Assembly: GCF_002954265.1 (NCBI RefSeq) | Contig: NZ_PPSL01000002.1 | Coordinates: 372,001-436,000 of the forward strand | Source of the DNA: Flavipsychrobacter stenotrophus | Lineage (GTDB): Bacteria; Bacteroidota; Bacteroidia; Chitinophagales; Chitinophagaceae | Direction: 5' to 3' | Length of the DNA: 64,000 nucleotides | In this document: positions 1 through 7,838 of the stretch, one piece after another | How the letters are laid out: every line of letters begins with the position of its first letter | Position numbering within the stretch: the first letter of the stretch is position 1 | Program-made: the position numbers and the translations under genes | The notes under the pieces: generated by a model | Database searches by the model: none | The model's input: only the letters and a program-made list of their open reading frames with translations | What the model was told of the DNA's origin: nothing

Positions 1-1
1 C

Positions 2-877
2 AAAAAACAAGCCGCACGCAACCTCTTTCTCCACTCCGACAGAACCCGTGCCGAGATCGCCGACCTCATCGACATTAACACCAAAACACTCTACCTGTGG
101 ATCAAACACGGCCGCTGGGAACAAATGAAGACCGCAGCAAGGCAAACACCCGCATCCCTGTTGCAGGATGTGTATGATCACATCGAGGCAGTCAACAATA
201 AAATAAAAGCCCGCGAAGATCGGTGCCCCACCTGGCAGGAAGTAGAAATGCTGCGTAAACTATTCGCATCAACAAAACACATCCAGAAACTCAATATCGG
301 CTCATACATCGAAGCATTTACCGAACTGACCTCCTTTATCAACGACCATGACAGCGAGCTGGGTAAGGCAGTAGTCACCCTAACAGACAAATACATAAAA
401 GGCTTGGTTAGCCCGTTCCACCCCACAGCCTACAAAAACGTAAGTGATGTCAAGGACAACCTCGAAGCCATAGAACAAGAGGAAGAAAAAGACATGGCCG
501 AACTTCAGCGGGAAGAAGTGGCTCTGGCAGATCATGAATCAAACAAAGCGGAAACCAATACAGCCATCATCATCCTGCTTACATCTAACCACGGATCTCA
601 GGCAGACAATAACACACCCGCACAAGCAACACAACCCACACAAGATCTTACTCCCGACACAACAACAAAGTCACACACCCTTTCTTCACTCCCACTCTTA
701 AAATGTACACCATCACTCTTTACCCGTCCTCCACTCACCCACCGCTATTTGGGAATGATTTTTCAGGTAGTCGGCAATCATCGGGCATTCTTTCTTTACA
801 TAAACCATTCAAAACCAAACAATAATTCAAATTCTATGCCCGATGAAAATTTTCGCCAAACAGGGCATGATTGGTGA
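2..877 (+). CDS. Phage terminase small subunit-like HTH protein (5' end outside window)
   Basis: The reading frame is open from the left edge, so the true start lies upstream; the first ATG inside the window (125) would cut off a good helix-turn-helix. Before that ATG the frame encodes an HTH with the core AEIADLIDINTKTLYLWIK followed by GRWEQMK, the pattern seen in gpP-like and terminase small subunit N-termini. A helical middle part with a DKYIKGL segment is also typical of such proteins. The C-terminal part is low complexity (Thr, Gln, Pro), and the last ~30 codons lie in a dispersed 88-bp repeat, so the native C-terminus may have been replaced. No terminase large subunit follows, which suggests a remnant or solitary copy. 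Function inferred only from the HTH pattern. Confidence 0.5.
   Translation, partial: KKQAARNLFLHSDRTRAEIADLIDINTKTLYLWIKHGRWEQMKTAARQTPASLLQDVYDHIEAVNNKIKAREDRCPTWQEVEMLRKLFASTKHIQKLNIGSYIEAFTELTSFINDHDSELGKAVVTLTDKYIKGLVSPFHPTAYKNVSDVKDNLEAIEQEEEKDMAELQREEVALADHESNKAETNTAIIILLTSNHGSQADNNTPAQATQPTQDLTPDTTTKSHTLSSLPLLKCTPSLFTRPPLTHRYLGMIFQVVGNHRAFFLYINHSKPNNNSNSMPDENFRQTGHDW
781..868 (+). repeat. 88-bp dispersed element, copy 1
   Basis: Begins with TCGGGCAT, has an internal ATGCCCGA and ends with CAGGGCAT. It aligns along its whole length with 1212-1299, with scattered substitutions. It lies inside the 3' end of the HTH gene. Confidence 0.75.
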
Positions 878-974
878 GATCAATTTGACATTTCTCTGAA
901 GGGGCGAGGCACCTGTCGCAACTATCGCGAGAGTTAGCCCCGATCATCTCGGGGCTCTCGTGACGATATGATTT

Positions 975-1148
975 GACGGGTCTCTGACCCTAAGTGTTCG
1001 AAAAGAGTAAAACTGCTCGTGATATGTCCCGTAGGGACTACCGGTTTGTAGTAAAACGTAACAAAAAATGGGCATTGCCCCGTCAGGGGCAACCCTTTTC
1101 TAAGCACATTAATAACTTTCCTAACACTTCTGGCCTCTGACCCGACAC
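975..1148 (+). repeat. 174-bp CGGGTC/GACCCG element, copy A
   Basis: Starts GACGGGTC and ends GACCCGAC, giving short terminal inverted repeats. Conserved internal blocks are GTTCGAAAAGAGTAAAAC, GTTTGTAGTAAAAC and a GGGCATTGCCC-type hairpin. It matches 10975-11150 in the opposite orientation over its whole length. Confidence 0.8.
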
Positions 1149-1211
1149 ACTACATAAGCAAGAAATTCCGCCCTTATCTTTCGCTCCCCATACCCACTTC
1201 GTCGGGCACGA

Positions 1212-1299
1212 TCGGGCATACAACTATTTCATAACCCATTTAAAACCAATCAATAATCAAAATTCCATGCCCGATAAAAATTTGCACCAAACAGGGCAT
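1212..1299 (+). repeat. 88-bp dispersed element, copy 2
   Basis: Same length and order of motifs as copy 1 (TCGGGCAT, ATGCCCGA, CAGGGCAT), in direct orientation 431 bp downstream, in non-coding DNA. Confidence 0.75.
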
Positions 1300-1405
1300 T
1301 TCCGCCGTTGTCGGTCTTCTCACCAACAACCATCAGGCCGGTTCTTTTTAGGATAACCCAAAACGGCTTATCACTGGTCGAAGCGTCCCGCTTGCGAAAA
1401 AATAC

Positions 1406-1458
1406 GGAAGCGAGACGCTTCCATTAGATAGGACGAAGGGAGACCCTTCGACCAGTGG
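1406..1458 (+). repeat. Double-hairpin element, copy 1
   Basis: Hairpin GGAAGCGAGACGCTTCC, a short spacer, then a second hairpin GGACGAAGG...CCTTCGACC followed by AGTGG. Upstream at 1372 an inverted CACTGGTCGAAG mirrors the right end, so the complete unit may be 1372-1458. Confidence 0.7.
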
Positions 1459-1575
1459 GAGTAATATCCTAGCTTTTCACCAAGATAGGACCAAAGACGA
1501 AGAAGAGCTTAGAGGCGCAAGATTGAGTCTCCACAGCGGATGGACTCAGCGACCCGATACTAGATTGCTTTGTTC

Positions 1576-1591
1576 CCTGCCGGCAGGCAGG
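1576..1591. repeat. CCTGCCGGCAGGCAGG palindrome
   Basis: A short GC-rich palindrome. A longer version occurs at 24580-24599 and a degenerate one near 57840. Probably a dispersed intergenic element. Confidence 0.55.
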
Positions 1592-1680
1592 CTCACAAAG
1601 ACCGGCTAATGTATCAGCTTGTTACTAGCTGGCAATTGAGCCATTACGCAATTCAGCCATTATCAATGTACATTTGTGTT

Positions 1681-2307
1681 ATGCCGCTACTTAAAGAATG
1701 GAATATAGGGGATCATGGCCGGGGTGCTATATGGAAGGTGGAGGAAGATGAGGCTTTTTTTGCTGAAAAGACAGGGATAGTGTCTGATATAAAGAATGAG
1801 AAGCGTAGGATAGAGCACCTGGCAGGGCGCTATTTGCTCACTCATTTGGAAGAAGAATTTCCGCTGCACACCATTCAAAAGGATGAACATGACAAACCCC
1901 GTATACCCGATGACCAGTTTCATTTCTCTATTTCACACTCATGGCCTTATATAGCGGTGGCGGTAGACCCTGTAGACGCTGCAGGTATAGATATACAGAC
2001 GTGGCACCCAAGGATAGATAACATAAAGCATAAATTTTTGTCGGAAGGAGAGCAGGAGACCATGTGCCACGATCCTAAATACTTTACGCTGGCGTGGTGC
2101 GCTAAAGAGGCGGTATATAAGTGGCATGGCCGCAGGGGGATTGACTTTAAAGAACACCTGCCGATCACTTATTTCAGCACTTCGCTAGATATTAATATTT
2201 ACATGAAATTGAATAAAATGCCGGAAATGGTATTTACAAAAAACTTTATAACTACTGATTTTGCTTGCTCTTACGTGGATCACGCCCAACCCTGGGCAAT
2301 ATACTAA
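1681..2307 (+). CDS. 4'-phosphopantetheinyl transferase superfamily protein
   Basis: 208 aa, Sfp/AcpS-like fold. It would transfer the phosphopantetheine arm of CoA to a serine of an acyl or peptidyl carrier protein in the cytoplasm. Visible motifs: FSISHS (82-87), GIDIQ (102-106) with the metal-binding Asp104, and WCAKEAVYK (139-147) with Glu143 and Lys147. The usual GxDxE has Gln instead of Glu at 106. The start at 1681 (MPLLKEW) was chosen because the upstream frame back to 1570 runs through repeat DNA; the ATG at 1666 is an alternative. No carrier protein or synthase is adjacent, so the substrate is unknown. Confidence 0.85.
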   Translation: MPLLKEWNIGDHGRGAIWKVEEDEAFFAEKTGIVSDIKNEKRRIEHLAGRYLLTHLEEEFPLHTIQKDEHDKPRIPDDQFHFSISHSWPYIAVAVDPVDAAGIDIQTWHPRIDNIKHKFLSEGEQETMCHDPKYFTLAWCAKEAVYKWHGRRGIDFKEHLPITYFSTSLDINIYMKLNKMPEMVFTKNFITTDFACSYVDHAQPWAIY

Positions 2308-2330
2308 TACAATACAATAAATAAACATGT

Positions 2331-2352
2331 GACATTTTTCAAGAAAAATGTC
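2331..2352. promoter_or_regulatory. Hairpin upstream of glutamine synthetase
   Basis: Perfect inverted repeat GACATTTTT/AAAAATGTC with a 4-base loop, between the transferase gene and the glutamine synthetase start. It could end the upstream transcript or be an operator. It argues against the glnN-like start at 2348, which lies inside it. Confidence 0.45.
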
Positions 2353-2407
2353 GAAATATTTCTCCAATTCTGAAATATTTTCTAGATTCGCACAAAATTT
2401 AATATCT

Positions 2408-4600
2408 ATGGCGAATTTACGTTTTCAGGCCCTGCAGTCATTGCAGAACGAAGAGAAGATCGTTTCCGGGTACAGTGAGAAGAAGATCACTACCATGTTC
2501 GGAAGCAACGTATTTACAGGTCGCGCCATGCGCGAATCACTGAGCGATGAGGCCTATAAGAGCCTTATGAATTCAGCGAAGTCGGGCCAGCGTATCGAGC
2601 GCCGCATAGCAGACCAGGTAGCCGTGGGTATGAAAGCCTGGGCCGAAGAGCGTGGTGTTACTCACTTCACGCACTGGTTTCAGCCACTTACCGGTACTAC
2701 TGCCGAAAAACATGATTCATTTTTTACCATTAAGAGCGATGGCTCTGCGATAGAACTTTTTGACGGCGAAGCGCTGATACAGCAGGAGCCTGATGCATCG
2801 AGCTTCCCTAACGGTGGTATCCGTGCTACATTTGAAGCACGTGGTTATACCGCATGGGATCCATCATCACCCGCATTCATAATGGAAGCAGGCTCGGGTA
2901 AGACACTTTGCATACCTACTATATTCATTGCTTACAATGGTGAGTCGCTTGACCATAAAGCTCCTTTGCTGAAGTCGATAGCAGCACTGGATAAGGCAGC
3001 GGTAGATGTGTGCCATTACTTTGATAAGAACGTAACTAAGGTAACCGCTACCCTGGGATGGGAGCAGGAGTACTTTGTAGTAGATGAGGCACTGGCCAAT
3101 GCGCGCCCTGACCTTATGATGTGCGGACGTACATTGCTGGGCCATGGTCCTGCAAAGGGTCAGCAGCTGGAGGATCACTACTTCGGTTCTATCCCTGAGC
3201 GTGTATATGCCTTCATGCAGGATTTCGAACAGGAGTCTTACAAACTGGGTATTCCATTGCGCACCCGCCACAACGAGGTAGCACCATCACAGTTTGAGTG
3301 TGCACCTATGTTTGAAGAAGTGAACATAGCTGTTGACCACAATACATTGCTGATGGACGTAATGACCAAGGTGGCCAAGCGTCATAAGCTGAAGGCGCTG
3401 ATGCACGAAAAGCCATTTGCAGGTGTGAACGGTAGCGGCAAGCACAATAACTGGAGCCTTGCTACAGATACGGGTGTAAACCTGCTGTCACCAGGCAAGA
3501 CACCACGTACCAACCTTATGTTCCTTACCTTCTTTGTGAACACTATTAAGGCGGTACATGATCATGCTGATCTGCTGCGCGGTGCTATTGCTTCTGCCAA
3601 CAATGATCACCGCCTGGGTGCCAATGAAGCGCCACCGGCTATTATATCTGTATACCTGGGTAAGTACCTTACACAGGTGCTGGATGAAGTAGAATCAAGG
3701 GTTAAGGAGAAATTCACCGAGCAGGATGAAGTGATCCTGAAGCTGGACATACATAAACAATTGCCTGAGGTATTGATGGACAATACCGACCGTAACCGTA
3801 CCAGTCCTTTTGCCTTCACAGGTAATAAGTTCGAGTTCCGCGCGGTAGGTTCTTCTGCCAACTGCGGCTCGCCAATGGTGGTGTTGAACACCATTATGAC
3901 CGATACGCTGAGGAAGTTCAAGAAGGAAGTAGATACGCTGATAGAGAAGGGTGAGAAGAAGGAAATAGCAGTATTGCAGATATTGCGCAGCTATATTACC
4001 GAGAGCAAGAAGATCCGTTTTGAAGGGGATAACTACAGTGCTGAGTGGGCTGAAGAAGCTGCCCGCCGCGGGTTGAACAACTTTAAGACAACTCCTGAAG
4101 CTCTTGATGCTTATGTTACCGACAAGTCTAAGCAGCTGTTCTTTGACAATGGTATCTTCAGCAAGCGCGAACTGGAAGCCCGCCACGAGATCATGCTGGA
4201 AGATTATGTAAAGAAGGTACAGATCGAAGCCCGCATAATAGGCTACCTGGCTACCAACCACATATTGCCTGCTGCCATAGAGTATCAGAACACTATGATC
4301 ACCAATGTAAAGGGCCTTAAGGAAATAGGACTGGATGAAAGCGGCTACAAAGCGCAGCTGAACCTGGTGAAGGTGATGAGCAACCACATACAGCACATCA
4401 ATGACAATGTGGAAACGATGATACAGGCCCGCAAGGATGCCAACAACATAGATGATATGCATCACCGCGCATTGGCTTATTGCCACAAGGTGAAGCCTTA
4501 CTTCGATACCATCCGCTACCATGCAGATAAGCTGGAACTGATAGTTGACGATAAGTTGTGGCCATTACCAAAGTATCGCGAACTGTTGTTCATGAGGTAA
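2408..4600 (+). CDS. glnN: Glutamine synthetase type III
   Basis: 730 aa, the usual length for the GSIII family, which is much longer than type I enzymes. It joins ammonia to glutamate using ATP, the entry point of nitrogen assimilation. Seen: GWEQEYFVVD, the RTRHNEVAPSQFE segment, GVNGSGKHNNWS, and NNDHRLGANEAPPA, all typical catalytic blocks of this family, followed by the long C-terminal extension. Start 2408 (MANLRFQALQSL) was chosen over 2348 because the extra 20 residues lie in an AT-rich leader with a hairpin and do not resemble GSIII N-termini. A terminator follows. Confidence 0.95.
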   Translation: MANLRFQALQSLQNEEKIVSGYSEKKITTMFGSNVFTGRAMRESLSDEAYKSLMNSAKSGQRIERRIADQVAVGMKAWAEERGVTHFTHWFQPLTGTTAEKHDSFFTIKSDGSAIELFDGEALIQQEPDASSFPNGGIRATFEARGYTAWDPSSPAFIMEAGSGKTLCIPTIFIAYNGESLDHKAPLLKSIAALDKAAVDVCHYFDKNVTKVTATLGWEQEYFVVDEALANARPDLMMCGRTLLGHGPAKGQQLEDHYFGSIPERVYAFMQDFEQESYKLGIPLRTRHNEVAPSQFECAPMFEEVNIAVDHNTLLMDVMTKVAKRHKLKALMHEKPFAGVNGSGKHNNWSLATDTGVNLLSPGKTPRTNLMFLTFFVNTIKAVHDHADLLRGAIASANNDHRLGANEAPPAIISVYLGKYLTQVLDEVESRVKEKFTEQDEVILKLDIHKQLPEVLMDNTDRNRTSPFAFTGNKFEFRAVGSSANCGSPMVVLNTIMTDTLRKFKKEVDTLIEKGEKKEIAVLQILRSYITESKKIRFEGDNYSAEWAEEAARRGLNNFKTTPEALDAYVTDKSKQLFFDNGIFSKRELEARHEIMLEDYVKKVQIEARIIGYLATNHILPAAIEYQNTMITNVKGLKEIGLDESGYKAQLNLVKVMSNHIQHINDNVETMIQARKDANNIDDMHHRALAYCHKVKPYFDTIRYHADKLELIVDDKLWPLPKYRELLFMR

Positions 4601-4621
4601 TAGACATTAATGATACCCCTG

Positions 4622-4656
4622 CAAAGCCTTCTATTTATAGGGGGCTTTGTTGTTTT
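4622..4656 (+). terminator. Terminator after glutamine synthetase
   Basis: Stem CAAAGCC/GGCTTTG around an AT loop, followed by a TTGTTTT run, 21 bp after the glutamine synthetase stop. Confidence 0.7.
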
Positions 4657-4701
4657 AACGAACGTCATCTTTTTTGGCTTAGTTTTTCAATACCTTGCAG
4701 T

Positions 4702-5295
4702 GTGATCTGGCCGTATGTCTATGTGTTTTTTGCTGCGCTACTTGTTGACCTGGTGCCGTTTTTTGGTCCACCGGCATGGATAGTGATGGTATTCTTCCAG
4801 ATGCGATATCACCTGGATATCTGGATGGTGCTGGTAGTGGGTGTGATCGGATCGACCATTGGCCGCTATACACTGAGTAAATACATTCCTTACTTATCTG
4901 ACAAGATTATCCTGCCCAAAAAGAATGAAGACATTCACTTTATTGGCGAAAAGCTGGGTAATGCTGGTTGGAAGGTGCCTGCCTTCGTGTTTCTGTATAC
5001 CTTGATGCCCTTGCCTTCCACACCGCTATTTACGGCCAGTGGAATGGCCCGCGTCAATGCCATAAGAATACTTCCCGCATTCTTTATCGGTAAGTTTACC
5101 AGCGATATGGTGATGGTGATGACAGGAGACTACTTTGCTACCAATGCCACAGACATTGCGCATGGCATGCTCACCTGGAAGAGTATTACCGGAAGCCTGC
5201 TGGGCGTGATGATCATTGCAGTCTTCCTGTTCATTGACTGGCGGAAGTTGCTACAGGACAAGAAGCTGAGGCTGAATTTCCATGTGTGGAAGTGA
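4702..5295 (+). CDS. VTT/DedA-like (SNARE-associated type) membrane protein
   Basis: About 197 aa if started at GTG 4702. The frame is open from 4558, but that part overlaps the end of the glutamine synthetase gene and the terminator at 4622-4656, so a start after the terminator is more likely; no ATG is available before the first membrane segment. Hydrophobic segments: residues ~2-22, a re-entrant-like region FFGPPAWIVMVFF, VLVVGVIGSTIGRY, a PAFVFLYTLMPLPSTPLF stretch, and a C-terminal span. The G-R-Y and PLPSTPLF patterns fit VTT-domain proteins, thought to act in lipid scrambling or transport. Exact substrate not deducible. Confidence 0.6.
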   Translation: MIWPYVYVFFAALLVDLVPFFGPPAWIVMVFFQMRYHLDIWMVLVVGVIGSTIGRYTLSKYIPYLSDKIILPKKNEDIHFIGEKLGNAGWKVPAFVFLYTLMPLPSTPLFTASGMARVNAIRILPAFFIGKFTSDMVMVMTGDYFATNATDIAHGMLTWKSITGSLLGVMIIAVFLFIDWRKLLQDKKLRLNFHVWK

Positions 5296-5329
5296 TGAGT
5301 GGCATTTAGTTCGAGGATGTTTGCTTAAT

Positions 5330-5412
5330 CAGACATCCGATACCTTCGGCATCGTTTCAAAATTCCTATTTCATTTTGCTATAGACATCTGACACCTTCG
5401 GCGTCATGACAT
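5330..5412. repeat. Paired CTTCGG stem-loop element, copy 1
   Basis: Two half-units of the type AGACATCCGATACCTTCGG, each followed by CATC or CGTC, separated by about 35 bp of AT-rich DNA and ending near CATGACATG. Nearly the same as 18577-18660. Confidence 0.75.
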
Positions 5413-5451
5413 GATGTTAGCGCTTAAACCAATGCCATTGGGTTGCTCTCG

Positions 5452-5477
5452 CTATTTATGTTGCCCTTTCAGGGCTG
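5452..5477. repeat. GCCCTTTCAGGGC micro-hairpin
   Basis: CTATTTATGTTGCCCTTTCAG followed by GGCT: one of at least nine similar small hairpins in gaps of this window (others near 7630, 7683, 9046, 9113, 15699, 15765, 18528). Confidence 0.6.
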
Positions 5478-5507
5478 GCTAATTTGCTAAGTCAAGGTAT
5501 TGATCTA

Positions 5508-6227
5508 TTAAGGTAATAGCAGCAATGCAAGTAACCCAAGTACCCAAGCAAAGACATTGGCCGCAGCTATAAATATACCATGCCTGATTGAGCTATCATT
5601 GTAAGTGGCAATACGCTTACCGTTGGGCAGTGTGGTGCGCGCTACAAGTATAGACCAAGCAATAGCAGGACTAAACAAGCCCGGGAATAACCATTTTACA
5701 TTGGGGAATAAAGTAGGTACGTGGTTTTGTTGTTGGATGCCAATCAAGAGAAATGGATACAATGCTAGAACATAGCCGATAATGATGAGAGTGCCACTGG
5801 CAGGTTTTCTTTGAGATAATACTGTGAGGCGTTTATCCTGCATCTGCTTCCGTTCCTCACTATTAAATACGACCCCTTTGCTTTTCAGTAAGGCTGTGGC
5901 CACGGCATAGTTGTCTGCGCCCCATTCATCGGCTTTGGCAATTACGTCTTTTAGTTCGTCGGTGCTGAGTGCAAGCAGCGGGTGGCCGGGTTCTATTCCT
6001 GCAATGTCTATCTCAACGGAGTGCAGCACGTTATTGGCTTTGTCAAAGTCTTCGGGTGCTATGCGCAATACATAATCATCAACATAATCGCCTACCTGCA
6101 GGAACACATCGCCACGTTTGGCTTTTTTGGCCACATCGGCTGTGATACCTGCGTTTTGTAGTTTGTCGGCAATGGCTTGCGCGTCGGCCTGGTTGGAGAA
6201 TGATTGAAAGTTGATGAGGTTGTTCAT
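5508..6227 (-). CDS. DUF2007-like signal-transducing membrane protein
   Basis: 239 aa. Residues ~1-75 resemble the small alpha/beta DUF2007 fold (INFQSFSNQADAQAIADKL start, then a DYVLRIAPEDFDKAN block), which is thought to be a regulatory or sensing domain. A helical linker (~80-125) follows, then three hydrophobic segments (~145-165, ~180-195, ~215-238) that would anchor the protein in the inner membrane. It stands alone between repeat-rich gaps, so its partner is unknown. Confidence 0.65.
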   Translation of the reverse strand: MNNLINFQSFSNQADAQAIADKLQNAGITADVAKKAKRGDVFLQVGDYVDDYVLRIAPEDFDKANNVLHSVEIDIAGIEPGHPLLALSTDELKDVIAKADEWGADNYAVATALLKSKGVVFNSEERKQMQDKRLTVLSQRKPASGTLIIIGYVLALYPFLLIGIQQQNHVPTLFPNVKWLFPGLFSPAIAWSILVARTTLPNGKRIATYNDSSIRHGIFIAAANVFAWVLGLLALLLLP

Positions 6228-6280
6228 AGCGTGTGTTGTATGATGGTTTGTATTTATAATTAGGTGGTGGAATTGCTTAA

Positions 6281-6365
6281 ACAGACATGCGATACCTTCG
6301 GCAGCGATCCCAGTTATTCTGGGGTTTTACTATAGACATGTGATACCTTCGGCATCATTACGTGG
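6281..6365. repeat. Paired CTTCGG stem-loop element, copy 2
   Basis: Two ACAT(G)CGATACCTTCGG-type half-units about 50 bp apart with a TTTTACTATAGACAT linker. The more diverged of the four copies. Confidence 0.65.
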
Positions 6366-6391
6366 AATTTATCTCTAACAAATAACATTGT

Positions 6392-7531
6392 TTATACCCC
6401 CGCCGGTAACGGTTTGTTGGTCACCATATACTGCATACGTAAGGCCATAGCCAGGAGTTGTGTTTTGGAATGGGCGTTGCGCTCTATGTAGAACATGGTG
6501 TCTGTGATGGTGCCGATCATCTTGTCGAATGCATCGAAGGTAGTCTTTGTGGCGGCCAGTTTTCTGACGAACTGTGCTTCTGCTTCGGGTAGAGACAATG
6601 GCATGTCGGGGGTATAGCGTGCTCTTATTGCCTGCTCCAGCAATTGAATGATGTAGTGCAGGAAGTTTTTTTGCTGCTCACGGCCTGCCTTGGACCATTC
6701 ATCGGCAAACTTGGTAAGGGCTATGCCGTTGTTGGTGAAGATGGAGTTGAAGAGGTCTTTTACACCGGGGAACAGGTCGTTATCGGTATGGTTAGACAGG
6801 CGCAATGCTTCGGTATAGCTACCCATAGCTATGTGGGCTATTTGTGCGGCACGTGTAGGGTCTGTTACTGCACGATAGGTCAACGCCTCGGCAATGTCTT
6901 TAGGGTGCAGCGGTGCCAGCTTTACAGACTGTGTTCGCGATAGTATGGTAGGTAGTATGTCTTCCAGATCTTCTGCTATGAAGATGATAGTGGTGTCGTG
7001 TGGCGGTTCTTCAATGAGCTTCAGCAGGATGTTACCTTCTTTACGCAGGTATTCGGGGCGCCAGATGATCTGCACCTTGCGGCCGCCTTCGTATGATTTG
7101 AGGTTGAGGGTATCTATGATCTCGCGGCACTCTTCGGCTACTATGTTGCCCTGCTTGTTCTCGGCATTGATGTGTTGCAGCCACTCGTAAGTAGTGCCGT
7201 ATGGGGTTTGTTGTATGAACTCGCGAAACTCCTGGATGTAGAGCTTGCTCATCCCCTTATTACCAGGCTTTGGTGGTATGGTAGGGAATGTCATGTGCAC
7301 ATCGGCATGCTCCAGGCGAGATACCTTGCGGCAGTTAACGCAATGTCCGCAGGAGTCGTTTTCGGTCTTTTCGGTGCAGAAAATGAATTGTGCCAGTGCC
7401 AGCCCCATGGGTAGGCCGCCGGTGCCCTCATTGCCAACCAGCAGCAATGCATGCGGAAACACATTGTTGTGCCACATCTTCGTCAATCCTTCTTTTGCCG
7501 GTTGCTGCCCTACTACGTCTTTGAATAACAT
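6392..7531 (-). CDS. holB: DNA polymerase III subunit delta'
   Basis: 379 aa clamp-loader subunit that helps load the sliding clamp at replication. N-terminal AAA+ domain with a Cys4 zinc module (Cys52, Cys61, Cys64, Cys67; CGHCVNC). The Walker A region reads GNEGTGGLP, with Gly where an ATPase has Lys, as expected for the non-hydrolysing delta' subunit. Downstream are the conserved SYEGGRKVQIIW and LIEEPPHDTTIIF blocks and the LPTILSRTQ sensor region. It is transcribed away from a repeat-filled gap, with no obvious partner gene. Confidence 0.9.
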   Translation of the reverse strand: MLFKDVVGQQPAKEGLTKMWHNNVFPHALLLVGNEGTGGLPMGLALAQFIFCTEKTENDSCGHCVNCRKVSRLEHADVHMTFPTIPPKPGNKGMSKLYIQEFREFIQQTPYGTTYEWLQHINAENKQGNIVAEECREIIDTLNLKSYEGGRKVQIIWRPEYLRKEGNILLKLIEEPPHDTTIIFIAEDLEDILPTILSRTQSVKLAPLHPKDIAEALTYRAVTDPTRAAQIAHIAMGSYTEALRLSNHTDNDLFPGVKDLFNSIFTNNGIALTKFADEWSKAGREQQKNFLHYIIQLLEQAIRARYTPDMPLSLPEAEAQFVRKLAATKTTFDAFDKMIGTITDTMFYIERNAHSKTQLLAMALRMQYMVTNKPLPAGV

Positions 7532-7838
7532 GGGTACAAATTTAGGGAATATAATGGCTCAATTGTGGAATGTGGCAATGTGAAAACGAAGACGTTGCTT
7601 ATGGCATTTTTGTTTAGGTTGGCATATACAATTATGTCGCCCTTTCAGAGGGCTTGTTCGTATGATCCTAATAAGTGTTGCCAGCCTATATAGGAGTACG
7701 CCCTTACAGGGCTTTGTGTTAGGTGGTTTGAGACGTAGGGCTAACGCCCTACGCTATTGAGTCAGCTCTTTCAGAGCTATTCATTGCATACTCATCCTTA
7801 CCTTAATAAAGTTCCCTTCAACCATTTAAAAATGTAGG
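7532..7838. other. Gene-free gap with micro-hairpins
   Basis: No gene seen. It contains four small hairpins of the GCCCTTTCAGAGGGC, GCCCTTACAGGGC, GTAGGGCTAACGCCCTAC and GCTCTTTCAGAGC types. They have different stems but the same TTTCA or TTACA loops. Confidence 0.65.

Larger units (their letters stand above)
878..1680. other. Gene-free repeat-rich stretch
   Basis: I see no convincing coding region. The stretch holds a hairpin with the stem AGCCCCGA/TCGGGGCT near 935-955, one full copy of the 174-bp element, the second copy of the 88-bp element, a double-hairpin element and a CCTGCCGGCAGGCAGG palindrome. An open frame starts at 1570 but its first part lies in this repeat DNA, and the phosphopantetheinyl transferase homology starts only at 1681. 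Confidence 0.7.

Noticed and set aside
3695-4522. Minus-strand open frame inside the glutamine synthetase gene
   Set aside because: Lies entirely within the conserved GSIII coding region; its composition is an artefact of codon use.
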